In this document: in pieces, positions 1 to 6,953 of the stretch
Position numbering within the stretch: the first letter of the stretch is position 1
How the letters are laid out: every line of letters begins with the position of its first letter
Assembly: GCA_026997215.1 (NCBI GenBank)
Contig: JALWJP010000121.1
Location: 1-13,096, forward strand
Direction: 5' to 3'
Origin: Nanobdellati archaeon
GTDB taxonomy: Archaea; EX4484-52; JAADEF01
Length of the DNA stretch: 13,096 nt
Position numbers and translations under genes: made by a program
Notes under the pieces: generated by a model
The model's input: the letters and a program-made list of their open reading frames with translations, nothing else
What the model was told of the DNA's origin: nothing
Database searches by the model: none

Positions 1-102
1 ATTAATAACATCGCCAACAGATAAATTATGTTCGGTTAGATTGAGTAGATATTTTATTTCTCCACCACTTGGCGATCCATCTAATATATAAGAATTAAAA
101 TA
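1..102 (-). other. Out-of-frame continuation of the DUF2341 adhesin, running off the left edge
   Basis: After the adhesin frame stops (TAG at 83-81), the minus strand stays open in the -1 frame for 34 codons, from 102 to position 1. It encodes ...LDGSPSGGEIKY followed by LLNLTEHNLSVGDVIN. A GSPSGG turn followed by a strand and an N-glycosylation-like NLT is typical of the beta-sandwich domains of secreted archaeal proteins, and it follows smoothly from ...EYMKLIVNNKNS in the upstream frame. One extra base in the A4 run at 97-100 would join the two frames into one protein. I infer a frameshift (real, programmed, or a sequence error); 34 open codons alone are not proof. Confidence 0.5.
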
Positions 103-2939
103 CTATTTTTGTTATTAACAATCAGTTTCATATATTCTATATCTGAATTAATAGACGAGACTCTAAATATGAATGTTGTTATTTCATCGGTTATGCTGTT
201 TCCACGAGGAAGTAAAGCATAAGACACACCATTAAATAAACTATCAAAGTTTATATCCAAGACATTAGAAAGTTTTATTCTATATGATGTAGCGTAAGGT
301 ATTATCTGCTTATAGAATGAAACATAATTAGGATGTTCAACTTTTATATAATATTCTTTTCCTGGTTTGAGGAACAAATATGCTGTTGCTGATGCATCTG
401 TTTTTGCCTGAGCAACAACTCGGTATGCTCCTTTAATATATGATAAAGCACTAACCTTCGCATCATATATAGATTCATCTCTTGAATTAACGATATTAAA
501 CGCGATAGTTCTTCCTATATCTGATCCTAACAAATAAGCATCTAAACTCAAACTACTATATACAGGCACTGTTACATAATACTTTCTAAGAGCATAATCT
601 TTGCGTGATACTTCAATAGATTCTATATCTATAACTTGTGTGCTATCAAAAACATATTTGTTTTTTGCAGGCATCTCAGGAACATACACTTCATATAGAT
701 AGAGATTGGAATAAGAGTATTCGGATAGTTTTATTTTAACCCTTGCCGTGGTTGTATAATCGTTATTACTATTATCGTAGTTTACACATATTTCTTTTAT
801 TATGTTATCTTCATACAACGACCCAGAATAATAAACCTGTTGATAACTTGCAGAGGTGTAATTGTAAAGAGATAGCTCTGCCCACCAATAAGAACCTGTT
901 TCAAGTATGTCTCCTTTTGTCTTCATACATATTCTTCCAATATCATTAGATATGCCTAATTGAATCTCAAAGGTACAGCTACCAGGATTATTTGCGTCAC
1001 TGTCTATACACGATGCATAAGTAGATTCATCATAATCGCTTACATATGTTTGTCCTGATATAGACATCAAGGAAGAACTATATGAAAATAATGACTTATT
1101 GTTCACGTATTCAATCTGTTTTCCATTTGAAAAGTACAACTTTAATGTTGTATTCTCAATCTCATTTAATGTTTCCTCATCATAGATATTGATTATGAAA
1201 TCCGTTGGCTTGGTGTTAAACGTATAGTTCAAAGCCACGCTGTTATTCAACAGCATAACTTCGGTTACATAATCATAACCGAAGGCAGTTGCATTTAAGG
1301 TGTATGTTCCTTCGTTTATCATTCTCGTACTTACCTTAACATCATAATCAGTTGTGCTGAAAACATAAGTATCTGTGCTGTTGACTATCGTTAAAGTCCA
1401 ATCTTTTATGAACTTGCCGTTCTCAGTATCATATAGCCAGAATGTATAAGCTGTGTAAATATTCAATTGAACATCTAAAACCCCCATAGTGTCGTTAAAT
1501 AATACCGTCTTATAATCCATATCGAACCCGTCTTTTGTTATCCATAGCTCGGCATAAGTGTTATTACCAACATCTTTCCACTCAATTTCTTTATAATCAA
1601 TTCCTGTATAGGTGGTGTTTATTCCACCGATCCCGACAGTTAAATCAAAAGCATTAGTATTTGCTGTTATGTTTGCTCCCTGCCATACATAAAAGTCAAC
1701 TTCCTGGCTGTTGTCATCTATATTATCCGTTGCATAAACCGTGAAATTATAACCGTATCCAGCAACAGGATGTGTGAAGCTCACAATAGTGTCATTGGTA
1801 TATGCCGTGTCCTCATAAATTAATGTTCCATTTAAATATGCTCTTACTATTATTGTTGCGTTGTCCATATCCACGACTTTAAATGTGAATGTTTGAGAGG
1901 TTATGCCGTAATATGTTGTTGCTGTTGGGCTTGTTATAGTTATCTGTGGTATGTAATTGCCTATAGGTTGTTGCTCAGCTCCTACCGAAGTGGTTGGTTC
2001 TGGGTCTGTATAGGCTCTTACGAATATAAAATTCCAGTGTGCTTCTGCAGAACCACCAAGTAATGTGTCATCTGCACGTCTACCTAATCGAATATATTCG
2101 TTTAACACTGTGTTAGTCCATACTCCCGAGTAAACACTTGCTCCCGTATCTTCTCGATAAATGTCTATAGAAACACTTCCACCATTAGGTTTAAATATGA
2201 CTCTATTATTCACATTCCAAACGACATTTATTACACCCAAACTGTTCCAAGTTCCATCGTTATGAACATAATCTGCACCTGCAGCCGTTGTTCCTGCGTG
2301 ATAACATATATCGTCTGCTGTTGATGCCCAAAAACCCAATAATGTTAATCCACCAGCATCAATTGAAACAGGCATTACTGATGTTTCTACTACAATCCCT
2401 TCAGAAAATGTTGGAATACTATGCAACAAACCATCTGAGCTAATTGTAACCAATTGACCTCCTGTTTCAGAAATACCTGTAGAGTCTACAACATTCCATT
2501 TGGTTGCGTCAATTGTCCCATCCTCGAAGTCATCACCAAATATAAATGTATTATCTATGCTACTCGCACTCGTAGCACTCGGATTACCATACCACATTTG
2601 TATTGTATATGTGCTTGCTGCAGGAATAGAAGGAACTTTAACCCATATCTTTGTGGTTGCGGTATTACACGTTCCATCCTCAATCCAATAACTTAGCTCA
2701 GTAATTCCATCTGATTCTGTAAACCTAATATCTGAACAATCGTTATTCATCTTTCCTTCACTAATTATTGTTGCAGTATCAACTGTTACTAGAACCTGAT
2801 AATCTGTCAATGCGTTGTTGTTTTCTGTATTGTCGATAGTAATGTCTCTATAATATGACCAACCGCTTAAGGCGTAAGCGTTATACCAATTAATACTTAG
2901 TATTACTGTTAGTATTACCCATAAATACTTTTTACTCAT
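81..2939 (-). CDS. Secreted DUF2341 / LamG-like multidomain adhesin (probable virion surface or receptor-binding protein)
   Basis: The protein is 952 aa in the visible frame. Residues 1-24 form a signal peptide: Lys-Lys, a hydrophobic core, then NAYA before LSGW. Residues about 25-120 match the DUF2341 pattern (GWSYYRDITI, YQVLVTV, DIRFTESDG, ELSYWIE, KIWVKVPSI, IQMWYGNP). A concanavalin/LamG-like sandwich follows from FGDDFEDGTIDATKWNV to YTDPEPTTSVGAE (about 134-325). Next come Ig-like (about 333-415) and carboxypeptidase-regulatory-like or PEGA-like repeats, the last around 840-910. Many NxT/NxS sites suit a glycosylated exterior protein. The ATG at 2939 has GGTGA 7 nt upstream and overlaps the zinc-ribbon stop by ATGA, so it is the last gene of a four-gene operon. 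LamG-type proteins are known in spindle viruses such as PAV1; a receptor-binding role is inferred. The C-terminus is odd: the frame stops abruptly without an anchor and probably continues out of frame to the left edge. Confidence 0.85.
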   Translation of the reverse strand: MSKKYLWVILTVILSINWYNAYALSGWSYYRDITIDNTENNNALTDYQVLVTVDTATIISEGKMNNDCSDIRFTESDGITELSYWIEDGTCNTATTKIWVKVPSIPAASTYTIQMWYGNPSATSASSIDNTFIFGDDFEDGTIDATKWNVVDSTGISETGGQLVTISSDGLLHSIPTFSEGIVVETSVMPVSIDAGGLTLLGFWASTADDICYHAGTTAAGADYVHNDGTWNSLGVINVVWNVNNRVIFKPNGGSVSIDIYREDTGASVYSGVWTNTVLNEYIRLGRRADDTLLGGSAEAHWNFIFVRAYTDPEPTTSVGAEQQPIGNYIPQITITSPTATTYYGITSQTFTFKVVDMDNATIIVRAYLNGTLIYEDTAYTNDTIVSFTHPVAGYGYNFTVYATDNIDDNSQEVDFYVWQGANITANTNAFDLTVGIGGINTTYTGIDYKEIEWKDVGNNTYAELWITKDGFDMDYKTVLFNDTMGVLDVQLNIYTAYTFWLYDTENGKFIKDWTLTIVNSTDTYVFSTTDYDVKVSTRMINEGTYTLNATAFGYDYVTEVMLLNNSVALNYTFNTKPTDFIINIYDEETLNEIENTTLKLYFSNGKQIEYVNNKSLFSYSSSLMSISGQTYVSDYDESTYASCIDSDANNPGSCTFEIQLGISNDIGRICMKTKGDILETGSYWWAELSLYNYTSASYQQVYYSGSLYEDNIIKEICVNYDNSNNDYTTTARVKIKLSEYSYSNLYLYEVYVPEMPAKNKYVFDSTQVIDIESIEVSRKDYALRKYYVTVPVYSSLSLDAYLLGSDIGRTIAFNIVNSRDESIYDAKVSALSYIKGAYRVVAQAKTDASATAYLFLKPGKEYYIKVEHPNYVSFYKQIIPYATSYRIKLSNVLDINFDSLFNGVSYALLPRGNSITDEITTFIFRVSSINSDIEYMKLIVNNKNSILILIY

Positions 2940-3157
2940 TTTCTAATCACCTTTTTAGGTCTCGGTCTTGGTTCAGGGACATTAACACTTGTGATTAGTG
3001 GTGCTTTTCTTTCTTCTCTTTTTCTCAAATTACCACAAATAATACACTCATAATACTCTCCTTTTACATCCTTTGCCACTTTATGTTTTGTTGTTCTTTT
3101 GCAATAAGAACAATATAACGCTACGTATTTTTTGTCTGATGTCATATCTATGACCAT
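2936..3157 (-). CDS. Small zinc-ribbon protein with a basic proline-rich tail
   Basis: This is a 73 aa soluble protein with two knuckles, CSYC (C16, C19) and CIIC (C38, C41), spaced as in a classic zinc ribbon. It ends in a basic, proline-rich tail (PEPRPRPKK). The ATG at 3157 is chosen over an upstream TTG (3172) because GAGGTGA lies 4 nt before it and the upstream TTG would sit inside that SD. Its SD overlaps the stop of the coat-like gene and its stop overlaps the adhesin start by ATGA, so translation is coupled on both sides. Zinc ribbons in archaeal viruses usually bind nucleic acid or act as transcription factors; one inside a virion gene cluster could be a late regulator or a DNA-binding structural protein. 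No specific family was recognised. Confidence 0.8.
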   Translation of the reverse strand: MVIDMTSDKKYVALYCSYCKRTTKHKVAKDVKGEYYECIICGNLRKREERKAPLITSVNVPEPRPRPKKVIRK

Positions 3158-3161
3158 GTTA

Positions 3162-3377
3162 TCACCTCTCAAACTCTGAATATATCCATATACTCCTTAT
3201 GATCGCTAACAACAAGAATAACGGAAATAGAGAGAGTATTAAAGCTGTCATACCACTTGTTGTATTTAATGCCTGCTGTATCACATCATTAATGACAGGT
3301 AATAACGCTACATATACAACTATAAGTAAAAACCCTATCAGTATTCCATTAAATGTCAATTGTCCTTTAAACTTCAT
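3162..3377 (-). CDS. Second coat-like protein: short two-helix membrane protein paralogous to the major coat candidate
   Basis: This is a 71 aa protein of two hydrophobic helices (about 10-32 and 44-64) around a short polar turn, with a basic N-terminus (MKFKGQ) and a charged end (SEFER). It aligns with the 5962-6156 protein: LPVINDVIQQA against IPVTQDVITQA, then a Thr-Gly/Ser-Gly turn, then FPLFL against IPLFL. This size and hairpin topology are those of fusellovirus VP1/VP3-type coat proteins and their relatives in PAV1, TPV1 and His1, so I infer a minor or second coat protein. The ATG at 3377 overlaps the upstream stop by ATGA and has AGAGGTGG 5 nt before it; a GTG at 3386 lies within the SD and is rejected. 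A small viral membrane protein of other function cannot be excluded. Confidence 0.75.
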   Translation of the reverse strand: MKFKGQLTFNGILIGFLLIVVYVALLPVINDVIQQALNTTSGMTALILSLFPLFLLLAIIRSIWIYSEFER

Positions 3378-5884
3378 AATTTCCACCTCTTTCTATACCT
3401 CAAAGGAAGATTATAAGTCATTCCTGTCTTCAATAAATGCTTCTTAAATGCCTTCATTATTTCTGGTTTTGGTTCTGGTTGTTTAACTTTCTTGCCTGTT
3501 CTTACTTCATACTTAATAATATCTGCCCATGACCAGTGAGGTAAAAACTTTTTATCTTTCTTTTTCTTCTTCGATTTACTTTTCTTCTCTAATAATAATG
3601 AGGCTCTTTTTTTAGGTAAAGACAGAGAGATAAATTTTGGAGATGTTAGTTTCATATATCTACTATATAACGAAAAATCTAAAGATAATGGAGTTACTTC
3701 TCTAAATATTTGTTTCTGCTTCAATTTCTGCAATTCTTTTAATTTTATTTTTAACATGGTTTTAAGCCTTAATTTCTGAGATATTTCAACATTCCTTAAA
3801 CTAACTCTCCCTATATTCATTATTTGTAATGAATTTGATTTTAATGTTTCTTGTTTGTTCTTACTTTTGTTAATCTGCTTGTTATGGGTCAATGTTATAT
3901 TTCTAAATAATATTTTATTATCTAATTTTAATTTTAGAAGTTCTGTATTTGCTGTAAGGGATATGTTACTTCTCATTACATTATCTTGGCTTTCCTTTAC
4001 CTTTACAGGAGAAATGCCTTTATAATTAACTGAGGGTTTAACATCTAGAGTATGTTTTTTAACAGCACTTTCAGATACTGTAGCAACTATACTAGAAACG
4101 TCTTCTTTTGTTTTTGTAGTAGTTGTCATCGTCTTTCCTTTACTAAGCGTTACTGTTTCTTTGCCTAAATCTCGCAAGTGTATATTCTTAATTTCAAATC
4201 TACCTTTGTCTGTTAATATCCTTCCTATTGTTATGTCATATTTTTCCCCTGATTTAGTGAATAATAATGTCTTTTCAGGAGATGTTTTAATAGAAGCTTT
4301 TTTACTTCCGTAATGCTCGCTATAATGAGCATCCCAGCTCTCATAAGATTTATACTTTCCTACTTCTTTTAATGCGTAATCATTAATTTTGACATATCTT
4401 TTTGCTGTTCCTAATTTCTCTGCTAGAATATACTTCATACCTTTAATCCTGCTAACACCTTTGGCGTCTCTTAGTAGTATGTCATAAGTTATTATATTAT
4501 TATTTTTGCTAGCAAATCCTATAAATGCTTTATCATCATAAACAACAAAAGTTTTCTTGTAAGGATCTAATGTTCCATAAGTTATTTTCTGATATGTTCT
4601 AGAAAAACCCGTTAATTGATACTGATTACTATGTTTATTTGTTATCGTATATACTTTACCACCTTCTTCTAGATTGCTAGGAACAATTTTTGTTGAAGAA
4701 AAACCAGACTTAAAACCAGAATAAGCAATAGGGGCCATTAAAGCGTAAGAACCTGCTTTAGAGAAAGCATCTGCATATTTTTTAGCGTATATATCTTTAC
4801 TTATATCTATTGCCGCCATTGATGTAAAACCCGCTCCTAATATTCTGTTATATTTTACCGCAAGAGCAGGGGCTTTTCCATATAACCATGCACCGACTCT
4901 TCCTAAAGCATAAGAACCTGTTAAAACATAAGCAGATTGCATCATAGGAGATGATGCTAAAAATTTAACTTGTCCAACATATCCTTCTTTTTGTTTTAGC
5001 TCTACTTCTTTTAGGATATCATATTTTAAATCCACCACTTTATTAACTGCCTTTTCTTCATCCATAAATCCGAGTTTTGCAGAACCCAAATAGTAAAGAG
5101 ATTTCAGATTAAAAGGATCCTTACCAGACATAATACCAGAAGACCATATTAAAGCAAAACTCTTTAAACCTCCTTGTGAAAGTATGTTCTTAAGGTGCTC
5201 CTTTGCTTTTTTCTCTTTTATTGCTTCATAATTCCATAACATTCTCGAGTAAAGATACTTATTATAATCTTTGTATAACTTGCTGTTAAAATCCTTATAT
5301 TTCGTTAGTTTGTCTTTATTCTGCTCATATTCTTTGACAAATGCTCTTGCTCTTTCTAAGTCTTTAAAGAATTGTTCTCTTTCTTCTCTACTTAATACAG
5401 ATAGTTGCTTAATCCGTTTTCTAGTTTCTGGATTATCATATTGTGCTAAGAATGACTTAGCATTCCTATAACTTTCTTCATATCTTTGTATCTGTTCTAG
5501 ATTTTGCTGATATAGATTATATGTTATGGTGTTTGCTGTTCTTTTTAGTTCTATTATGTCAGAAAGCTCATTATTTTGTATCTGTTGTATATTTCGAGTA
5601 GGTAATGCTTTTTCATTATTTGTTTTTTCAAGTATTATTTGTTTTTGTTGTTGTGCAAGTTTGCTCCCGGGTTTAGCGGTTTTTCTTAAATGCTCTTTAA
5701 CTTTATGATAGTAATAATCGCTTCTTGCTTTACCTATTCTTTTTGCCTCACTATCTGATTTACCTTCCAAATATTTTGCCTTAAGATATTCTAATCTTTC
5801 ATCTCTCTTTTTAGGATCCTTTATTTTCCTTGCTTTCTCCAACTCTTTCCAATATTCGTAAGGTATAGATTTAGATTTACTCAA
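3374..5884 (-). CDS. Large lysine-rich protein with a hydrophobic core, unknown family (putative virion structural protein)
   Basis: This 836 aa protein was not recognised. Residues about 1-300 are highly charged and mostly helical or coiled-coil-like (Lys, Glu, Arg, Gln). Residues about 308-395 are Ala/Gly-rich and hydrophobic (AYVLTGSYALGRVGAWLYG, ILGAGFTSMAAIDI, AGSYALMAPIAYSGF), suggesting two or three membrane-associated helices. Residues about 400-590 look beta-rich. The C-terminal 240 residues are very basic, with a run of lysines (KSKSKKKKKDKK) and a Trp/Arg-rich end (RYRKRWKL). There are no cysteines, no visible enzyme motif and no signal peptide. It starts with TTG at 5884, placed 6 nt after GGTGA, directly downstream of the palindromic divergent promoter. 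It is first in an operon with a coat-like protein, a zinc ribbon and the adhesin, so a virion, DNA-binding or membrane-scaffold role is likely but inferred. Spindle viruses do carry one very large structural protein. Confidence 0.85.
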   Translation of the reverse strand: MSKSKSIPYEYWKELEKARKIKDPKKRDERLEYLKAKYLEGKSDSEAKRIGKARSDYYYHKVKEHLRKTAKPGSKLAQQQKQIILEKTNNEKALPTRNIQQIQNNELSDIIELKRTANTITYNLYQQNLEQIQRYEESYRNAKSFLAQYDNPETRKRIKQLSVLSREEREQFFKDLERARAFVKEYEQNKDKLTKYKDFNSKLYKDYNKYLYSRMLWNYEAIKEKKAKEHLKNILSQGGLKSFALIWSSGIMSGKDPFNLKSLYYLGSAKLGFMDEEKAVNKVVDLKYDILKEVELKQKEGYVGQVKFLASSPMMQSAYVLTGSYALGRVGAWLYGKAPALAVKYNRILGAGFTSMAAIDISKDIYAKKYADAFSKAGSYALMAPIAYSGFKSGFSSTKIVPSNLEEGGKVYTITNKHSNQYQLTGFSRTYQKITYGTLDPYKKTFVVYDDKAFIGFASKNNNIITYDILLRDAKGVSRIKGMKYILAEKLGTAKRYVKINDYALKEVGKYKSYESWDAHYSEHYGSKKASIKTSPEKTLLFTKSGEKYDITIGRILTDKGRFEIKNIHLRDLGKETVTLSKGKTMTTTTKTKEDVSSIVATVSESAVKKHTLDVKPSVNYKGISPVKVKESQDNVMRSNISLTANTELLKLKLDNKILFRNITLTHNKQINKSKNKQETLKSNSLQIMNIGRVSLRNVEISQKLRLKTMLKIKLKELQKLKQKQIFREVTPLSLDFSLYSRYMKLTSPKFISLSLPKKRASLLLEKKSKSKKKKKDKKFLPHWSWADIIKYEVRTGKKVKQPEPKPEIMKAFKKHLLKTGMTYNLPLRYRKRWKL

Positions 5885-5890
5885 AAAATA

Positions 5891-5895
5891 TCACC
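5891..5895 (-). promoter_or_regulatory. SD (GGTGA) fixing the TTG start of the 836 aa gene
   Basis: Read on the minus strand, GGTGA lies six bases before TTG at 5884. No ATG or GTG in the same frame lies at a usable distance, so the TTG start is well supported. It parallels the TTG starts of the coat and integrase genes. Confidence 0.75.
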
Positions 5896-5911
5896 AAATA
5901 ATATTTCCAAC

Positions 5912-5933
5912 GTGGTAATTTATAAATTACCAC
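5912..5933. promoter_or_regulatory. Perfect 22-bp palindrome containing a symmetric TATA box: bidirectional promoter and probable operator
   Basis: The left half-site is GTGGTAATTTA and the right half is its exact reverse complement, with no mismatch or spacer. The centre reads TTTATAAA (5919-5926), a TATA box on either strand. It lies 39-40 bases from the TTG of the coat gene (5962) and 38-39 from the TTG of the 836 aa gene (5884). Taking the usual archaeal TATA-to-start-site distance of about 26 bases, both transcripts would begin just before their SDs, giving leaders of about 10-15 nt. A perfect palindrome over the TATA box suggests a dimeric regulator competing with TBP; that is inferred. 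Confidence 0.8.
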
Positions 5934-5950
5934 CAACCAATAAACAAATG

Positions 5951-5956
5951 AGGTGA
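5951..5956 (+). promoter_or_regulatory. SD (AGGTGA) deciding the TTG start of the coat protein gene
   Basis: GAGGTGA lies at 5950-5956. In-frame candidates are GTG at 5953 (inside the SD), GTG at 5959 (2 nt after it) and TTG at 5962 (5 nt after it). The last has normal spacing and is preferred. Confidence 0.7.
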
Positions 5957-5961
5957 ATGTG

Positions 5962-6156
5962 TTGGCAGGCGGATTGACGGGAAGTGTGATGACTGTTATT
6001 GTAGGAACCATTTTGATTGTAGCCGTTGCGATACCAGTAACACAAGATGTGATTACTCAGGCAAACTTGACAGGAATTACTGCAACAATTGTAGGATTTA
6101 TACCGTTGTTCTTAGGAGTTGCTGGTTTGTTCTTGGCAGTTGCAATGGTGAGATAA
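5962..6156 (+). CDS. Major coat protein candidate, spindle-shaped-virus type (two transmembrane helices)
   Basis: This protein is 64 aa and almost entirely hydrophobic. Helix 1 is about 8-26 (MTVIVGTILIVAVAIPV), a polar turn follows (TQDVITQANLTG), and helix 2 is about 40-62 (IVGFIPLFLGVAGLFLAVAM), ending in a single Arg. Small size, a double-helix hairpin and high Gly/Ala/Val content are the hallmarks of fusellovirus VP1/VP3-like coat proteins and their relatives in PAV1, TPV1, His1 and thaumarchaeal spindle viruses. It is paralogous to the 3162-3377 protein. The gene stands alone behind a strong symmetric promoter and is followed by a stable hairpin, as expected for an abundant virion protein. 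The start is TTG 5 nt after GGTGA; GTG starts at 5959 or 5953 would add one or three residues. A holin-like or other small membrane protein is the main alternative. Confidence 0.75.
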   Translation: MAGGLTGSVMTVIVGTILIVAVAIPVTQDVITQANLTGITATIVGFIPLFLGVAGLFLAVAMVR

Positions 6157-6167
6157 CACCACATAAT

Positions 6168-6192
6168 AAGGGGCTTAAAGCCCCTTTATATT
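6168..6192 (+). terminator. Strong GC-rich hairpin after the coat gene (terminator, attenuator or mRNA 3' stabiliser)
   Basis: AAGGGGCTT (6168-6176), one A, then AAGCCCCTT (6178-6186): perfect 9-bp arms, the most GC-rich structure in the intergenic DNA here, followed by TATATT. It begins 11 nt after the coat stop codon. Archaeal termination is usually driven by T-tracts, and the tract here is short, so partial termination or protection of the abundant coat mRNA fits better than complete termination. Confidence 0.6.
6185..6192 (+). promoter_or_regulatory. Possible TATA box for the plus-strand assembly operon
   Basis: TTTATATT follows the hairpin and lies about 55 nt before the ATG at 6244, so a transcript could start near 6213-6216. 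A second TATA-like stretch (ATATAAA, 6220-6226) is too near the ATG for a leadered mRNA. Read-through from the coat promoter is an alternative. Confidence 0.35.
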
Positions 6193-6193
6193 C

Positions 6194-6221
6194 ATGGTCA
6201 ATGAGGCATAGCTGAGACCAT
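6194..6221. repeat. Interrupted inverted repeat upstream of the assembly operon
   Basis: ATGGTC (6194-6199) and GACCAT (6216-6221) are exact inverted 6-bp arms separated by 16 nt. They lie between the possible TATA box and the SD of the 112 aa gene. This could be an operator or a leader stem; short arms make chance possible. Confidence 0.35.
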
Positions 6222-6243
6222 ATAAACATAAAAAGGTGTGTAG

Positions 6244-6582
6244 ATGGAGCTTTTAGGACTTTTATTTTTATTGGTTTTATGGATAATACTTTACTGGACA
6301 TCTGAACATGCTGGCATAGATTACTCTTTATTTCTAGGGATTATGTTTCTATTAAGTGGTTTATCTTGGATTTTATCTCCAGGAATAACTTATTCTTCTT
6401 GCGATAGTATAATATCTTTAACAAATACTACAGGAAACATAACAGAATACTACTATACTGAAAAATGTGTTCCTATAGAAGTATTATCTCCTCTTTTCAC
6501 AACACATTTAGCAATAATTCTGCTCTTCACAGGTTTAATAATGATTTATAACTTTATAGAGAGGCAAAAGGTGAATGAGTGA
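6244..6582 (+). CDS. Small three-span membrane protein
   Basis: This 112 aa protein has hydrophobic segments at about 3-18, 28-44 and 84-103. Between the second and third lies a polar loop with two cysteines (C53, C75), which could form a disulfide, and two N-glycosylation-type sites (NTT at 61, NIT at 65), suggesting that this loop faces outside. The ATG at 6244 has GGTG 5 nt upstream. It is the first gene of a seven-gene plus-strand run ending at the ATPase, with its stop overlapping the next start (TGATG). The family was not recognised; a virion envelope or assembly role is inferred from context only. Confidence 0.75.
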   Translation: MELLGLLFLLVLWIILYWTSEHAGIDYSLFLGIMFLLSGLSWILSPGITYSSCDSIISLTNTTGNITEYYYTEKCVPIEVLSPLFTTHLAIILLFTGLIMIYNFIERQKVNE

Positions 6583-6953
6583 TGGATGAAGAATATGAGC
6601 AAATAACAGAAGAGGAACTTGCATCTTTCATATCAGAAAATGAGATTATGTTTAAAGAAAGAATCATAACGCCAGAATATGAAAGTGAGAAGAAGGACTT
6701 AGTGCTTTCAAATTTAGGTAAAAAAGAACTTTATCAATTACATTTGTTGAGTTTATTAATAGACATAACAAAAGACATTGATGAATTTAAGGAAGCTCAT
6801 GATTTCTTCATTTCAGAGAAAGCACTTATTATTAATGCTTCAAGAGCATACAAAGGAAAAACTTTAGATACTTTACTTGGAGGGAAGAAGAAGATAATCA
6901 CTACGGAATATGGAACTAAAGAAAGCAGAGGTAGGTTTCCATGGATAAAGTAA
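6582..6953 (+). CDS. Acidic-to-basic soluble protein, unknown
   Basis: This is a 123 aa protein. The N-terminal 30 residues are very acidic (MDEEYEQITEEELASF), the middle is helical (LYQLHLLSLLIDITKDIDEF), and the C-terminus is basic and glycine-bearing (LLGGKKKIITTEYG). There is no membrane segment and no cysteine. The ATG at 6582 lies 7 nt after GGTGA and overlaps the stop of the previous gene; GTG at 6579 would add one residue. Its end overlaps the next gene by 13 nt. No family was recognised. Confidence 0.8.
   Translation: MDEEYEQITEEELASFISENEIMFKERIITPEYESEKKDLVLSNLGKKELYQLHLLSLLIDITKDIDEFKEAHDFFISEKALIINASRAYKGKTLDTLLGGKKKIITTEYGTKESRGRFPWIK

Noticed and set aside
95..110. A classic -1 ribosomal slippery heptamer explaining the adhesin frameshift
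   Set aside because: The AAAAA tract reads as C AAA AAT in frame, not X XXY YYZ, and slipping there would meet TAG at 105-103 at once; an indel in the T4 tract fits better.
743..949. Plus-strand open frame of 68 codons inside the adhesin gene
   Set aside because: It is antisense to the well-supported DUF2341 gene, has no SD and shows a Tyr/Cys-rich composition typical of a shadow frame.
2454..2696. Cys-rich plus-strand frames opposite the LamG-like domain
   Set aside because: The cysteines have no zinc-finger spacing, there is no SD, and the opposite strand encodes clear DUF2341 motifs.
6190..6230. A C/D-box-like small RNA (ATGAGG ... CTGAG)
   Set aside because: The C box is poor and no D'/C' pair is visible; the inverted repeat explains the symmetry more simply.
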